Assembly (NCBI GenBank): GCA_030220185.1
Contig: JASPKZ010003432.1
Coordinates: 2,282,501-2,346,500 of the forward strand
DNA from: Diploptera punctata
Lineage: Eukaryota; Arthropoda; Insecta; Blattodea; Blaberidae
Length of the DNA stretch: 64,000 bases
Direction of reading: 5' to 3'
Numbering within the stretch: position 1 is the stretch's first letter; each line of letters starts with the position of its first letter. The position numbers were made by a program, and so were the translations under genes. Positions 11,066 through 21,540 of the stretch are shown piece by piece. The notes under the pieces are model-generated. The model saw only the letters and a list, made by a program, of their open reading frames with translations, searched no databases and was not told the origin of the DNA.

Positions 11066-11395
11066 CACCGCTGTGGTCTCGAGGTAGCATGCTGCCTTGT
11101 CACGTAGCGGGCCCGGGTTTGATCCCCGGTCAGGGAGGTTTTTCTGGGTGAGGTTTTTATCGGGGTTTTTCTCCACCTGTAAGACAAATGTCAGGAAAAC
11201 TTTAAGGCCCAAACGGTCCCCGAAATCATATGGCCATCATCATCATCATCATCCTTCACCGGTGTGGAAAACAATGGGAAGCTACCACACCTACAATTCC
11301 CTAGTAAAGCTGCAAAGCATAGCATGAAAATGCCCTATGATTGCAGTGAAAGACCTGCCCTCGGGCAGAATTACTATGGATGGATGGATGTTTTC
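11066..11395 (+). mobile_element. tRNA-headed SINE, family C, near full length
   Basis: The head contains GGTCTCGAGGTAGCATGCTG and GGTTTGATCCCCGGTC. The body contains gtgaggtttttatcgggg, a (CAT)n run near 11231 and ctgccctcgggcagaatta, and ends in (GGAT)n. An equally long copy is nested in a Penelope element at 30043-30360. Fragments lie at 15610 and 21484. Confidence 0.85.
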
Positions 11396-11399
11396 AATA

Positions 11400-11600
11400 T
11401 AAATTTAGCATTTCTCACTGAGGACAAATTATATTGAAGAGAAAAATATATGCTTCGACTGGAGTTTGAACCCAGGATATTTAGCTTTATACACTATACT
11501 TGGCACAAGGAATTGCCACATTAGTGTATAATGCTGAAGTTCCTGGTTCAAACCCCAGTCTTAGTGTATATTTTTCTCTTCAAATATAAGAAATACTATC
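11400..11600. repeat. Inverted pair of SINE family E heads
   Basis: The minus strand at about 11400-11510 and the + strand at about 11520-11595 both carry the family E head (GGTTCAAACCCCAGTC-like B box, then tatttttctcttcaaatat). The pair forms a long hairpin. Confidence 0.65.
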
Positions 11601-11644
11601 TACCTACTGATTGATCGTGGTGTCCATTAAGCCATCTTTAAATT

Positions 11645-12955
11645 GAGTTAGTATTTTATTTAACAGCACTTTTTTAACATCTCTGGTCATTTGCATGATG
11701 GTTCAAATCCAGGTGTGAGAGGACCAACAGATTTTGACCAGAAACCTCTAATTTTAGGCTTTATTTCCCTTCTAGAGAAAACTATGCTCAGGTTTTTTAC
11801 ACCCTTAAAAATCCATTGACCCAGGCCAGATTTGAATCAGCAAAACCAGGCGATCATTGTAAGCACTAAGTCCACCAAGACCAATCCTTCAAATTGAGGA
11901 TATTGAATAGTCACAATCAGTAGGATGCCCTGTGACATAATCACTTAGAACAATCTAATGCAGAGAATAAAGAAAACATTAGTGCAGCCACTAGGTTATT
12001 CTCATGTTACAGCATTCCTCTCTATCTGCCTGCACATTCAGTATTTGCAATTATATCATTCCATTTTATATTGAAGGATCTGATTCAGAAAACCAAGGGT
12101 TTTCTAGGTCTGTTGGGCCTTGAAGTTTTGTTTTAGTTTATTCTGTATGAGCCTAAGGCTATATACTGCTAAATCATTTGTCCTGAGTTATGTGGCAATG
12201 ATTTTTAAGAGATGATGATAATTTGGGGAATTCTAGCTAGTCTTGGAAATTTTGTAGAGCCATTGTCATTGAACTAAATTTTTCAAAATGAAAATAGCTA
12301 ATATTACCGTGATTACCACTAGCAGTAAACTAATTTAGGTTGGCAGCAATGAAATCAACTTAATGCTAGGAAATTGCTAAATATTTAGGGTTGAAGCAAT
12401 ATAAATATGTAGATTTTAAATGATGAATTCCATGTAGCAGGTATGACAAAAATGTATTTGATATTTGGTTCACACAAATCATGATGGCGAGTATTATCTG
12501 ATTTTCACACAGCACATAGGGGACGTGAAATGAAACAACTTCTGAAAATTTGAATTGGAAAGATTTTCAGGCAAAACTAAAATCAATCCCAGATCTGTCT
12601 ATCAACTGTGACATTTAAATTTGCCATGACTGCCTCAGTGAACTTTTAATCAGAATTGGATTAGTGTCCTCCCCACTTTGTTTGTTAAGCAGCAAAGATG
12701 ATGTAATGAACATGGATCATCTAGCTGTATGTGAAAATTTCTAGTTTCAAAATACTGGGAAGCGAGGAAGAGAATAATTTTAATATTAAATTGTGAACAT
12801 TAGACATACACATTCATGTCCACATGCACATACAATCTTATTTTTGGTTTTTAAAAAAATACATAATATATTATGGTCCTTGCAATGTTGCCAATTCTAC
12901 TTGCCTAATATTAAGAAAAACAAATTTACATCATTCCACCCTTTTTAATTTTATT
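11645..12955. other. Repeat fragment followed by unrecognised AT-rich sequence
   Basis: The segment starting agttagtattttatttaa at about 11645 and running to about 11760 resembles the flank of the fold-back at 23641-23760, so it is an older shared repeat. From about 11900 to 12955 nothing was recognised. Confidence 0.45.
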
Positions 12956-12959
12956 TGTG

Positions 12960-13515
12960 CTACACAGAGAAATGAAACATAGGCTCAATTCTGGAATTGC
13001 ATGCTATTATACATTACAATAAATCTTGTCTCCCAACTCCTTTCAAAAACGTTAAACTGAAAATATATAACACTCTTATTCTCCCAGTTATATTATATGG
13101 ATGCGAGGAGGAAAGGAGATTACTAGTATATGAGAATAAAGTTGTTAGGAAAATTTTTGGACCAAAGAGAGATGAACAGATGGGTGAATGGAAAAGACTA
13201 CATAACAGTGAGCTACATGGTCTTTATAGGAAGCCAGATATAATAAGAACAGTTAAGTCTCGTAGACAATAATGGGCAGGACATGTGGCACAAATAAGGA
13301 ATGAAAGAGGTGCATGGAAGCTTCTTGTAGGAAAACTAGGGGAAAAACACCCAGTTGGTAAGACGAGAATGAGGTGGGATAACATTAATCATGAATTGAG
13401 GGAAGTAGATTATACAGGGGATGATTGAAAAACATTGGCTCAGGTTAGGGATGTATGGAGAGCATATGTCTGCATGGCTATGGACCTACAGGTTTGATAG
13501 TGATAGTGAGTTAGT
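12960..13515 (+). mobile_element. LINE family A 3' end
   Basis: The 91-residue frame 12997-13272 is reverse-transcriptase C-terminal sequence (KLKIYNTLILPVILYGCE, then KIFGPKRDEQMGEWKRLHN). After a stop, the + strand continues with AGHVAQIRNERGAWKLLVGK-type codons and the 3' UTR with agtgagttagtta. The copy is 5'-truncated and inactive. Confidence 0.8.
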
Positions 13516-13519
13516 TACA

Positions 13520-13745
13520 ACAACCATGCATAACAGTTACATGATATTTGTGGGAAACTAGATATAATAGGAACAGTTAAGTCTAGTAGACTGTAATGGA
13601 TAGGACATGTGGCACAAATGAAGAGAACATGGAAACTCCTTATAGGAAAACCAGACGGAAAGCACCTGATAGGTAGGCCAAGAATGAGGTAGCAGATTAA
13701 TATTAACCATGATTTGGGAGAGGTAAATTATCAATGTGTTTTTGA
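13520..13745 (+). mobile_element. LINE family A tail, second fragment
   Basis: It repeats the last codons of the previous copy (agttaagtctagtaga, ggacatgtggcacaaatg) with deletions. Three family A copies lie head to tail from 12960 to 14965. Confidence 0.65.
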
Positions 13746-13749
13746 ATAA

Positions 13750-14965
13750 ATAGGTCTACAATAGAACAGATTTTTAGTATAAGACAGATTTTAGAAAAGA
13801 AATGGGAATGTAATGACACTGTTCATCAACTATATGCAGACTTCTAAAGGCATATGATTCAGTTAAGAGGGAAAAGTTATATAGTATCCTGCTGGAGTTT
13901 GGTATTCATAAATAGTTAGACTTATTCAAATGTGGTTAAATGGCACAAAAAGTATTATGCATAAACTTATACAAATGTGGTTAATGGTACAAAGAGTATG
14001 ATGCATGTGGACAGACAATTTTCCAGATACTATTGAAATTCACAATGGGTTAAAGCAAGGAGATTCAATTTTGTACTTGAGCATGCCATCAAATCTTTAG
14101 AGGATGAAGAAGGCATACAACACAAAGGTATTAATAAGCTGTTAATTTATTCTGATGATGTATTATTATTGATAGGCGAGGAGATACCAAGGGCCAACAC
14201 ACATATTCTGTTGAGTAACACTAGGGTATTGGAGCTGGAAGTAAACAATAAATAAAACTAAATATATGGTCGTCTCATACATAAAAATACATCATATAAT
14301 GGAAATGGACAGTTAATGACAAATGAGGAAAATTATGAAGAAGTTGCTAAATTTAATACCTAGGTACAATATTTACAAACACGAATGAGGAGGAGAAAGA
14401 ATTTAAATATAGACTCAATTCTGGAATTGCATGCTATTATACATTACAGGGACTCTTGTAATTCCATCTTCTCTTAAAAAAATTAAAATACATAAAACTC
14501 TTATTCTCCTAGTTGTATTTATGGATGTGAAACATAGACTTTTACTTTAAGTGAGGAGAAATGATCGTAATTGAGAATAAAGTTCTAGAAAAATTTTTGG
14601 ATCAAAGAGAGATGAACATACAGGTTAATGGAGAAGATTACATAACAGTGAGCTACATTTCTTTATAGGAAATTAGATATAATAAGAACAGTTAAGTCTC
14701 ATAGACTGTGATGGGCAAGACATTTGGGACGAATGAGGAATGAAAGAGGGGCATGAAAACTTCTTGTAGGAAAACCAGAGAGAAAGCGCCCAGTATGTAG
14801 GCCAAGAATCAGGTGGGAGAATAACATTAACCATGATTTGAGGAAAGTAGATTATACAAGGACTGATTGAAAAACATTAGCTCAGGATTGGGATATATAG
14901 AGAGCTTTATTTGTTTGGCAATGACCCTATGGGTTTGACAGTGCCAGTTAGTTACAACAGACCAT
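13750..14965 (+). pseudogene. LINE family A reverse-transcriptase remnant
   Basis: This is the longest family A copy. It covers part of the RT palm and the C-terminus. Recognisable blocks, in different frames because of frameshifts and stops, are a Y/FADF-like segment (QLYADF, then AYDSVKREKLYSILLEFG), the GLKQGD block near 14050, and the catalytic-loop region near 14140 (LIYSDDVLLL, equivalent to the FADD box). The C-terminal VNNKTKYMVVSY block near 14250 follows, and then the same tail as at 12960. RTs of this type belong to APE-class LINEs. No intact frame longer than about 60 residues remains. Confidence 0.7.
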
Positions 14966-14969
14966 AGGA

Positions 14970-15605
14970 TAAAGAATATCAAAGGAAAGAGTTGGTCCAT
15001 TTCACATCCCCTATTAGGCATACTGAGTGAAACCAGATCTATATATGCCACCATTATTAAGTAATGTACCGAAATATAACAAATTTATTTTATTTCTATT
15101 CTACATGTATAAAATAAAATTGGGGTGTAAGTTGCAATGTTGTTCTTGAGACCAGTGCTAGGTTGCTTGGATTTAATTTCCTTAAATTAATTATTTTTGT
15201 CGTCCTCGGCAATGAACTACATTAATTTTTTATTTGTAGTATTCACAATCCCTTTCTCTCCGTTGCATTGTTATTGTTAACTATTTTAATCCTTAAATTG
15301 GCAGAACTCATTTTTTTATTATTGTTGCAATATCTTTGATAACTGGCATATGAAAGGAAAGCCAACAATACAGCAGATCCATGGTTTAAACTTATCAGCA
15401 GTGTTGTGACATCGTATTTCTTAGAGCTAGGGTATTCCATATTTAATATTAAATATAAGACACAGCTCTTTTAAATTTTTCATGTTATGTAATTTTTTTA
15501 TGCAGACTAAGTATTTAATTAAATCAATAAAAATACATAGCTTACGACATAATCTTCATCTGGAGAGTCTTCTTCTACATTGTCACATATGTGAATAATA
15601 AATTA
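14970..15605. other. AT-rich stretch, nothing recognised
   Basis: No supportable gene, repeat boundary or structural motif was seen. Confidence 0.4.
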
Positions 15606-15609
15606 GTTG

Positions 15610-15785
15610 CTAGAGTCCACCTCTGCAATCTCAAGGTAGCCTTGTCATGCAATGGGTAGGTTCAATCCCCGGTCAGGACAGGTTTCCTGGGTGAGGTTTT
15701 TTTGGGGTTTTTCCTCATCAGTAAGACAAGTGTCAGGGAACTTTAATGCCTAAACGGTCCCCCACCATCTTCTGGTCATCATTAT
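15610..15785 (+). mobile_element. SINE family C, 5' fragment
   Basis: It aligns with the first half of 11066-11395 (gttcaatccccggtcagg, gggtgaggttttttt, aaacggtccccca) with small deletions. Confidence 0.75.
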
Positions 15786-15789
15786 TAAC

Positions 15790-16140
15790 ATTATGATATT
15801 CACCTCATTAGATTAAATTTAAGATTAAGGCCTCTTCTGGCACATCATTATACCATTGGTGCAGCATAACCCTGCCTTCCAGGCACCCCAACCTCAGAAG
15901 TGAGCTGTAATATGCCAATGCCAGGAGAGAATACCAGAAATGTCAAAAATGACAAACACGGGCATTGAATAAAAAACAATTACAGAATCACAAACAGTAT
16001 ACTGAAGTTCTACTTTCCTTGTGTAGTCAGTGCACTTAGTCCATAACTTAAAATCTATTATTTCTGCACAGGCTTTGTGATGGAATCACTTACTGATCTT
16101 TTTTTCTCCATGGTGCAACAAGCCTAGAAGATATTTTATT
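15790..16140. other. No gene recognised
   Basis: Nothing supportable except a possible degraded repeat around 15830-15940. Confidence 0.3.
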
Positions 16141-16144
16141 TTAG

Positions 16145-16250
16145 GAAATAATATTTTGAGGTTATTTTAATTAAATTATTTTTAGTCTGTTTTTCATCTT
16201 ACCCCAATATTAATGTTGATTTGTTCTTGAACATGTTTCGATTATATCAT
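16145..16250 (-). mobile_element. Penelope 3'-end fragment (single arm)
   Basis: It contains the cap (GGAAATAATATTTTGAGGTT), the linker (ttaattaaattatttttagtctg) and the start of the arm (caatattaatgttgatttg). All match the outer 3' end of the element at 57280-59945. It shows that the linker belongs to the element rather than to the target. Confidence 0.7.
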
Positions 16251-16731
16251 AATTTAATTAAGCCTAGAAAAGCCTTAGCCTACTAATCAGCTGCTGGCTT
16301 CACATCCATTTGTGTTAATGCTAGATGTAAATGAATTAGAGTCTGGACTTTTATATAATATTAATCTCCAAATATGTACATAAATATGCAGTAAAGTAGT
16401 CAAAACAAGTAATAATATAATTTTATTATGCAGTTTCAGAATTTATAATGTTAAGTCAAAATGCTGTGTTGTTTATTTGTCTTAGTTTTGTTCTCATTTT
16501 ATAATAAACTGAAAACTAAGTGTGGGTAATCTTGCAATACTACTTTTTGTTTCTTTAGGCTTGCATGGTGTATGAGATTGTGTCTTTCGGTCAAACCTCA
16601 AATTCCTTTCTTGTAGCAGATTTAATTTCATGGTCGCATTATCAAAAACTTCTTGTAGTTAACAGAATAATACCAGAATTAAATTAATGTTTTTATTACC
16701 TCACCTCATATCCTTTTTCTTCTATACTGCA

Positions 16732-16757
16732 GTTTCGGAACTTATCTCCATCGTCAG
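16732..16757 (-). ncRNA. Hammerhead-like core motif, best-preserved copy
   Basis: Minus strand: CTGACGA, T, GGAG, ATAA, GTTCC, GAAAC, then TGCAG. CTGANGA and GAAA are the two conserved halves of the hammerhead core. One unpaired T separates CTGACGA from the stem, which departs from the canonical fold. Hammerhead motifs are reported from Penelope-like elements. Confidence 0.5.
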
Positions 16758-17137
16758 TAGCCTCTGGTCGACCGGTGTTATGTCGTTTCTTGGCGGTTTT
16801 CTTCTTACTTCTATCAGTGGACCGATGAACCTCTGGATCAGGTCAAAATTTGCGGGAGTTTCAAAATTCATGAGTTTATCTTTCTTGTTTTTTTGGATGT
16901 GGATTTTTTCCCAGACTGTGAGTTCCTTTAGTTTAGTTGATTAATCAAACACACAGATAAACTAAAGGAACTCACAGTCTGGGAAAAAAAATCCACATCC
17001 AAAAAAACAAGAAAGATAAACTCATGAATTTTGAAACTCCCGCAAATTTTGACCTGATCCAGAGGTTCATAGGTCCACTGATAGAAGTAAGAAGAAAACC
17101 GCCAAGAAATGACATAACACCGGTCGACCAGAGGCTA

Positions 17138-17163
17138 CTGAAGATGGAGATAAGCTCCAAAAC
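17138..17163 (+). ncRNA. Hammerhead-like core motif, partner arm
   Basis: CTGAAGA, T, GGAG, ATAA, GCTCC, then AAAAC in place of GAAAC. The loss of the first G suggests this arm is no longer functional, while the stem GGAG/CTCC is perfect. Confidence 0.45.
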
Positions 17164-17284
17164 TGCAGTATAGAAAAAAAAGGATATGAGGTGAGGTAAT
17201 AAAAACATTAATTTAATTCTTAAATTAAACCTCATAGTGTTCTTTCCCTGTGAAAGTTAAATAAAAAAAGAATAATACCAGTTT

Positions 17285-17715
17285 ATTTAAATGTGTCAGA
17301 CCATTAATGCATAACCAATATCTTAATATTGTATACTGATTTGTCTAATATTAAGTCACAATATAAAAAATTATAAAATTAGTACTTGTGAAATGTCATC
17401 GTCCTCAACTTAATTAAAACTTTTTAAAACTCGTTTTATTCAAATTGAAGACTATTACATCTACAGGTACTAATATTTTAATTTTATATTATACCTTAAT
17501 GGACTTTTATCATGTATTTTATTTATTTATTTATTACATTAGTACTTTTACCTATTTTTGTATAAATTTATGCTCAATCTTAGCATTTGATGACGATGAT
17601 AAAAATGTCAAATAAATGAAATTAATATATCTTGTAAGGATATATTAATAATTTAAGAATTAAATAAAAATATTTGTGCAATAAATTGAATCAGCTCTCT
17701 TTTTGTTGCTTGTAG
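17285..17715. other. Upstream sequence of the zinc-finger gene
   Basis: AT-rich sequence that ends in a pyrimidine-rich tract and AG at 17714-17715, a good splice acceptor. It is probably the 3' part of an intron in the 5' UTR. No promoter motif could be assigned. Confidence 0.45.
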
Positions 17716-17739
17716 GTTGTGAAGTGGTTTTCACGTACC

Positions 17740-19620
17740 ATGAGTTCAAAGCAGAAACGTTCTAATGGAGGTTATGGTCTTCGTAGAAAAATAGCAAAAA
17801 AACAATTGGATCAAGATTTTGAATATTACTATTCAAAAATTGGAACACAACTAGAAAAATCTTCTAAATCTATAAAGGATCAAAAATTTCACACACATCT
17901 TGTTATGGTAACAGAATTACTAGATTCTAGCAAATCAGATATGAAAATTAATGATTCTCCAGAAAAAAGACCTCGAGGGAGGCCGAAAAAATTGCAATTA
18001 AGTGAAAGTCAAGAAATAGATTTTAAAGATTCCACTATTAAACTCATTGAGTTGAAAGAAAAGAGAATTAAAAAGTTGAGAGGTAATTATTTGGACGATA
18101 TGGAAACAAGTAAAGCTGTAGATGAAATTTGTCAAAAGGAGGAGGTTGTAATGACTGTTGCTTGTGAAGAAGAAGTTGGGAATGTGGACTGTATTGTTAA
18201 GAGAATTAAATTAGATTCAGTTTTATCAGGAGATGGCATAACGAGTTTACAAGAAGAAGAAGTTACTTCTGTGCCTGAGGGAGAAAAAGAAAACTTGCCT
18301 GAAGAAGGCATCCATTTGGATTCAGAATCTGATGTGGAAGAAGTTTCAGAAATTCAAATGGATGTTATAAATGGAGATATTGTAGGAAGAGCTATTTATG
18401 AGGACGTAGTTCAAGAAAAAGATTCATCTGTATTAAAATTAAAAAGGAAATATAAAAGAGGACGACTTAATCAGGATACGCTACAGAAATTAAATCAACT
18501 CAATGCCGATGATAAAATAGAATGCAGTGAGTGTCATAAGCTATTGAAACCTTCATCATTCAGACAACACCTTCGCACACATACAGGGGAGAAACCATTT
18601 GGATGTGAAGTCTGCGATGCTAGATTTACTCGTAAAGGTGATGTTGAACGACATGTCCGTATTGTTCACAACAAGCAGAAACCATTTAAATGTTGTCGTT
18701 GTCAGAGAGCTTTTGGTGATAAAAAGAATCTTCGTTGGCATCTCATGAATCATGATAAGAAACTCTTTTATGTTTGTGAGGTTTGTGGTTTTAAATTTGG
18801 TAAACGTGAATATTGGGAAAATCATGTAAGATTTATACATCCATTTCCAGGCGCTTTGGATATTGGAGATATTGGAGATGAGAATGGCGATCAGTTGGGA
18901 ATTCATTCTAAATCATTATTGGGTGAAGATGAATCTGCAGTTGATGATCCAAGTATGGATTGTGCCACAGCTGTAAAATCTATACAAAAGAAAGAAAGTG
19001 TAAATGAAGAATCAACAGAAATATCATTACCATTCATCAATCAAACTTCAAAACCTGAAAGTCTGAAGATTAGTAACGTGAAAAATGTAAATTTAATGAA
19101 AATAAAACGACCAAAAATTACTGAAAATGTTGAGCCTTATACACGTATTGTTTATCATAATGATGGTGAAATTGAAGCTGTTGTTATTGAATTTGATGGT
19201 TCTAGCTCAGAGAACAGTTCATTGGAAACAGTTCAGTCGACTTCAAGCTATAATCAAGAATTACCTCCTAATGTGATCCATGTTGTAAATTCTGATATGT
19301 TGCAATTTGTAGAAACAGAGAATCAGCAGCCTATTGTAATAGAAACACAAGAGTTTGGAGGAGAGACTTTGAATGATGTGGTTGATTGTCAGACGGATGT
19401 GATACAAGGACATGAGGTGGAAGTTGCGAGTGGGACTGATGGTGATCAGGCTACTGTCCATTACGTTGATGGGGATGAAGGAACTTCTAAAGTTATAAGC
19501 ATTATGTTAACAGAGGACGGTGTAGCTAATGCTAATAATACAAACGTAAACTCTCTTATAGAAGCATTACTTGTTGCTGCTAAAGGTGATAGTCAGAATA
19601 ATAACTTGCAGTCTACGTGA
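17740..19620 (+). CDS. C2H2 zinc-finger protein with AT-hook-like motif
   Basis: The product is an intact 626-residue protein, likely a nuclear DNA-binding regulator; no orthologue name can be given. The start ATG follows a splice acceptor at 17715, so a 5' UTR exon lies upstream. Residues 77-84 read RPRGRPKK, an AT-hook-type basic motif. Residues about 180-235 are acidic. Four C2H2 fingers occupy residues 262-367: CSEC...HLRTH, CEVC...HVRIVH, CCRC...HLMNH and CEVC...HVRFIH. A TGEKPF linker joins fingers one and two, and shortened linkers follow. The C-terminal 250 residues are acidic, rich in Ser, Asn, Val and Thr, and have no finger, so they may act as a regulatory region (inference). Codon use is AT-rich like its surroundings. 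It is the only long intact non-repeat frame in the window. Confidence 0.93.
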   Translation: MSSKQKRSNGGYGLRRKIAKKQLDQDFEYYYSKIGTQLEKSSKSIKDQKFHTHLVMVTELLDSSKSDMKINDSPEKRPRGRPKKLQLSESQEIDFKDSTIKLIELKEKRIKKLRGNYLDDMETSKAVDEICQKEEVVMTVACEEEVGNVDCIVKRIKLDSVLSGDGITSLQEEEVTSVPEGEKENLPEEGIHLDSESDVEEVSEIQMDVINGDIVGRAIYEDVVQEKDSSVLKLKRKYKRGRLNQDTLQKLNQLNADDKIECSECHKLLKPSSFRQHLRTHTGEKPFGCEVCDARFTRKGDVERHVRIVHNKQKPFKCCRCQRAFGDKKNLRWHLMNHDKKLFYVCEVCGFKFGKREYWENHVRFIHPFPGALDIGDIGDENGDQLGIHSKSLLGEDESAVDDPSMDCATAVKSIQKKESVNEESTEISLPFINQTSKPESLKISNVKNVNLMKIKRPKITENVEPYTRIVYHNDGEIEAVVIEFDGSSSENSSLETVQSTSSYNQELPPNVIHVVNSDMLQFVETENQQPIVIETQEFGGETLNDVVDCQTDVIQGHEVEVASGTDGDQATVHYVDGDEGTSKVISIMLTEDGVANANNTNVNSLIEALLVAAKGDSQNNNLQST

Positions 19621-19942
19621 AACAATACAACTTGAGTTATATTTAACCCTTCCCATGCCAGATTATCTACATATACTATACTTTTAGTAGACTGTGCCAT
19701 AATTAGCACTCAAGGTCATATCATTTCCCTATACAAATTAACAAGATCCAGTTCTTATGACATTTTTTATTAAATTAACAATACTGTTATTACAATTTCA
19801 TATTTTAAGATTGCATGTTTATTTCTGTTATCATTTCTCAAGGAAACACCAAATTTAATATTTAATTAAAATATTGTTACAGGTTTGTTATTTTTGTTAC
19901 TATACATTATAATAATACTGATAAAGTAAGTAATGTTATTGT

Positions 19943-19948
19943 AATAAA
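19943..19948 (+). terminator. Poly(A) signal of the zinc-finger gene
   Basis: AATAAA lies 323 bases after the stop codon at the end of an AT-rich 3' UTR. It is the best-placed signal. Further AT-rich variants nearby cannot be excluded. Confidence 0.55.
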
Positions 19949-20249
19949 AAAAGTTGCATGATGGTAGGAAATTATTGTAAAATGTAAGCATATGTCAAAC
20001 AAAACTGTTCAAAAAAGGGCTGAGCGAGTTTGGAATCACCAAAGCTTGAGGTGAGGCAGGAACAGGATGGTATTCCAGTTCTTTTTTAAATACCTCGAAA
20101 CCATTTCCTTACATCTGGGCTAGAGAGACACCATCACAGAATTGTTTTTAAATAGTATTTTGAATTCAAAACACTTCAAAAGTCTCTACTAATCAAACAA
20201 TTGTTATCAGGAAATCTGTTACTGAAATTCCATTAGAAGTTTAGAAATA

Positions 20250-21443
20250 CAGGGTGTCCAAAAAGTTTCTAACCATTTCTGGGAAGGAGCAGCTTAATTC
20301 AAATCAAATGTTTGTAGTATCAAAGAAGACATTGTAATTGGACGAAATCACTGTAGTTCGACATGACTGCCCTCCATATCGAAGCAGAGTTGCCATCTCT
20401 CCTCAGTGCACCTAAACACACGCTGCAACATTGCTGGGTAATTGTATGCACCGATGCCGAAAATGCGTTCAATCGGGTGTTGCAAAAGCCTAATCTTGAC
20501 ATTGTAAACTTGACATTTGATGTAATCCCATGCATAGAAGTCCATGGGTGTTAGATCAGGCGAGCATGCTGCCCAGATCCGTGGTGAGCCTCGTCCAATC
20601 CAGCGTCTGGGAAACGTCTGGTTGAGATAATCACGCACAATGTCCGCAAAGTGTGGTGGGGCACCATCTTGTTGGAACACCACCAAATCCAGAATGTTGT
20701 CAGCAAATAATTGGGGCTCCAGGAATAGTTCAAGCATGTCCAGGTACGATGTTGAATTGACTGTTACTTCAGCAAAAAAGAATGGACCGTAAATGTGCTC
20801 TTGGGTGAGACACAACCATACATTCACCTTCCATGGTGATGTTTGGTTGTTCATCAGCCTATGTCCTGCTGTTGTGGTGATTGACGAGACCACAGGAACG
20901 AAAGGTAGTCTCATCACTGAATAGGTCATGTTCCAAAAATCTTCATTGTTTACTGCCTCAATTAAGTCTTGGCACATGGCCATGCGTGCCGCATAGTCTT
21001 CAGGTTCAAGATGATGGAGCACCTGGGTGTGGTAAGCCTTTTTCTTCAGTAAAAAGTGCAAGATTTGCCACACAGTGGATTTTGGGATGTCATGTTCCCA
21101 ACTGAGACGACGTACCTACGCTTTTGGACTCTGCTCAATCGCCTGTCATAAGGTCTACACGGTTTCCTGTGAAGTCAATGGCTGTCCAGAATGTTTCTCA
21201 TCACAAACATTCCCAGTTCTCTTGAACTTGTTCACCAAACCTCTTATGGTTGTTCGCTTTGGGGCTTCTATTCGGTGCCGTCGGTGAAACCATTCTTGTG
21301 CATCAGCGAAGGGCAGTCCATTAAGTCTCCAACTTATGACGGCTATTCGTTGTTGTATGGTCAACATATTTCAGATTACATACAATAGAGAGTAAAAAAT
21401 TAGCGTTTTCTCAGAAATGGTTAGGGACTTTTCGGACATCCTA
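20250..21443 (-). mobile_element. DD41D mariner-type transposon, full length (about 1.19 kb)
   Basis: Terminal inverted repeats of about 32 bp (cagggtgtccaaaaag and taggatgtccgaaaag) are flanked by TA on each side (20248-20249 and 21444-21445), the Tc1/mariner target duplication. It lies 300 bp beyond the zinc-finger gene's poly(A) signal and is transcribed in the opposite direction. Confidence 0.88.
20348..21367 (-). pseudogene. DD41D transposase, frame-broken
   Basis: The minus strand starts near 21367 with a helix-turn-helix head (MLTIQQRIAVISWRLNG, then NKFKRTGNVCDEKHSG) of the type annotated as DUF4817 in arthropods. After a break near 21150 a 241-residue frame (21073-20348) holds the catalytic core. 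The second aspartate lies in FQQDGAPPHF and the third in SPDLTPMDFYAW. Exactly 41 residues separate them, which places the element in the DD41D group of Tc1/mariner transposases. The first aspartate region near residue 50 of that frame appears eroded. It cuts and pastes its own ends in the family, but here the head and core are out of frame. Confidence 0.8.
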
Positions 21444-21483
21444 TATGTATAGTATACCAAAATTTCTATACTTATATTGTTAA

Positions 21484-21540
21484 AATGCTATGATTGCAGT
21501 GAAGGACCTGCCCTCGGGCAGAATTACTATGGATGGATAT
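21484..21540 (+). mobile_element. SINE family C 3' tail
   Basis: It contains the family C end (gattgcagtgaaggacctg, ccctcgggcagaattac, tggatgga) without the tRNA head. Confidence 0.75.

Larger units (their letters stand above)
16677..17268. mobile_element. Penelope-type inverted pair (fold-back) with 13-bp target duplication
   Basis: AGAATAATACCAG lies at 16664-16676 and 17269-17281 as a direct repeat. Between them, two copies of a Penelope 3' end face away from each other and are joined near 16947. Both arms encode the same C-terminal peptide (MNFETPANFDLIQRF, then RRKPPRNDITPVDQRLLK), reading outwards. The motif matches the C-terminus after the GIY-YIG domain of the copy at 59270-59794. 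The right side continues into a cap (acctcatagtgttctttccc). The left side stops at the end of the linker. Confidence 0.85.

Noticed and set aside
11097..11327. His-run frame (HHHHHH) as a metal-binding peptide
   Set aside because: The histidines come from a (CAT)n microsatellite inside SINE family C.
6432..15000. CRISPR-like array from repeated short motifs
   Set aside because: The repeats are tandem satellite units or dispersed LINE and SINE ends; there are no regular unique spacers and the DNA is animal.
16687..17235. Pair of 85-87-residue membrane-like frames reading inwards
   Set aside because: They are the antisense of the Penelope C-terminal arms; the hydrophobic look comes from reading a lysine- and glutamate-rich peptide backwards.
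18556..18906. Minus-strand 116-residue frame opposite the zinc fingers
   Set aside because: It is a shadow of the zinc-finger coding sequence on the other strand, with no domain of its own.
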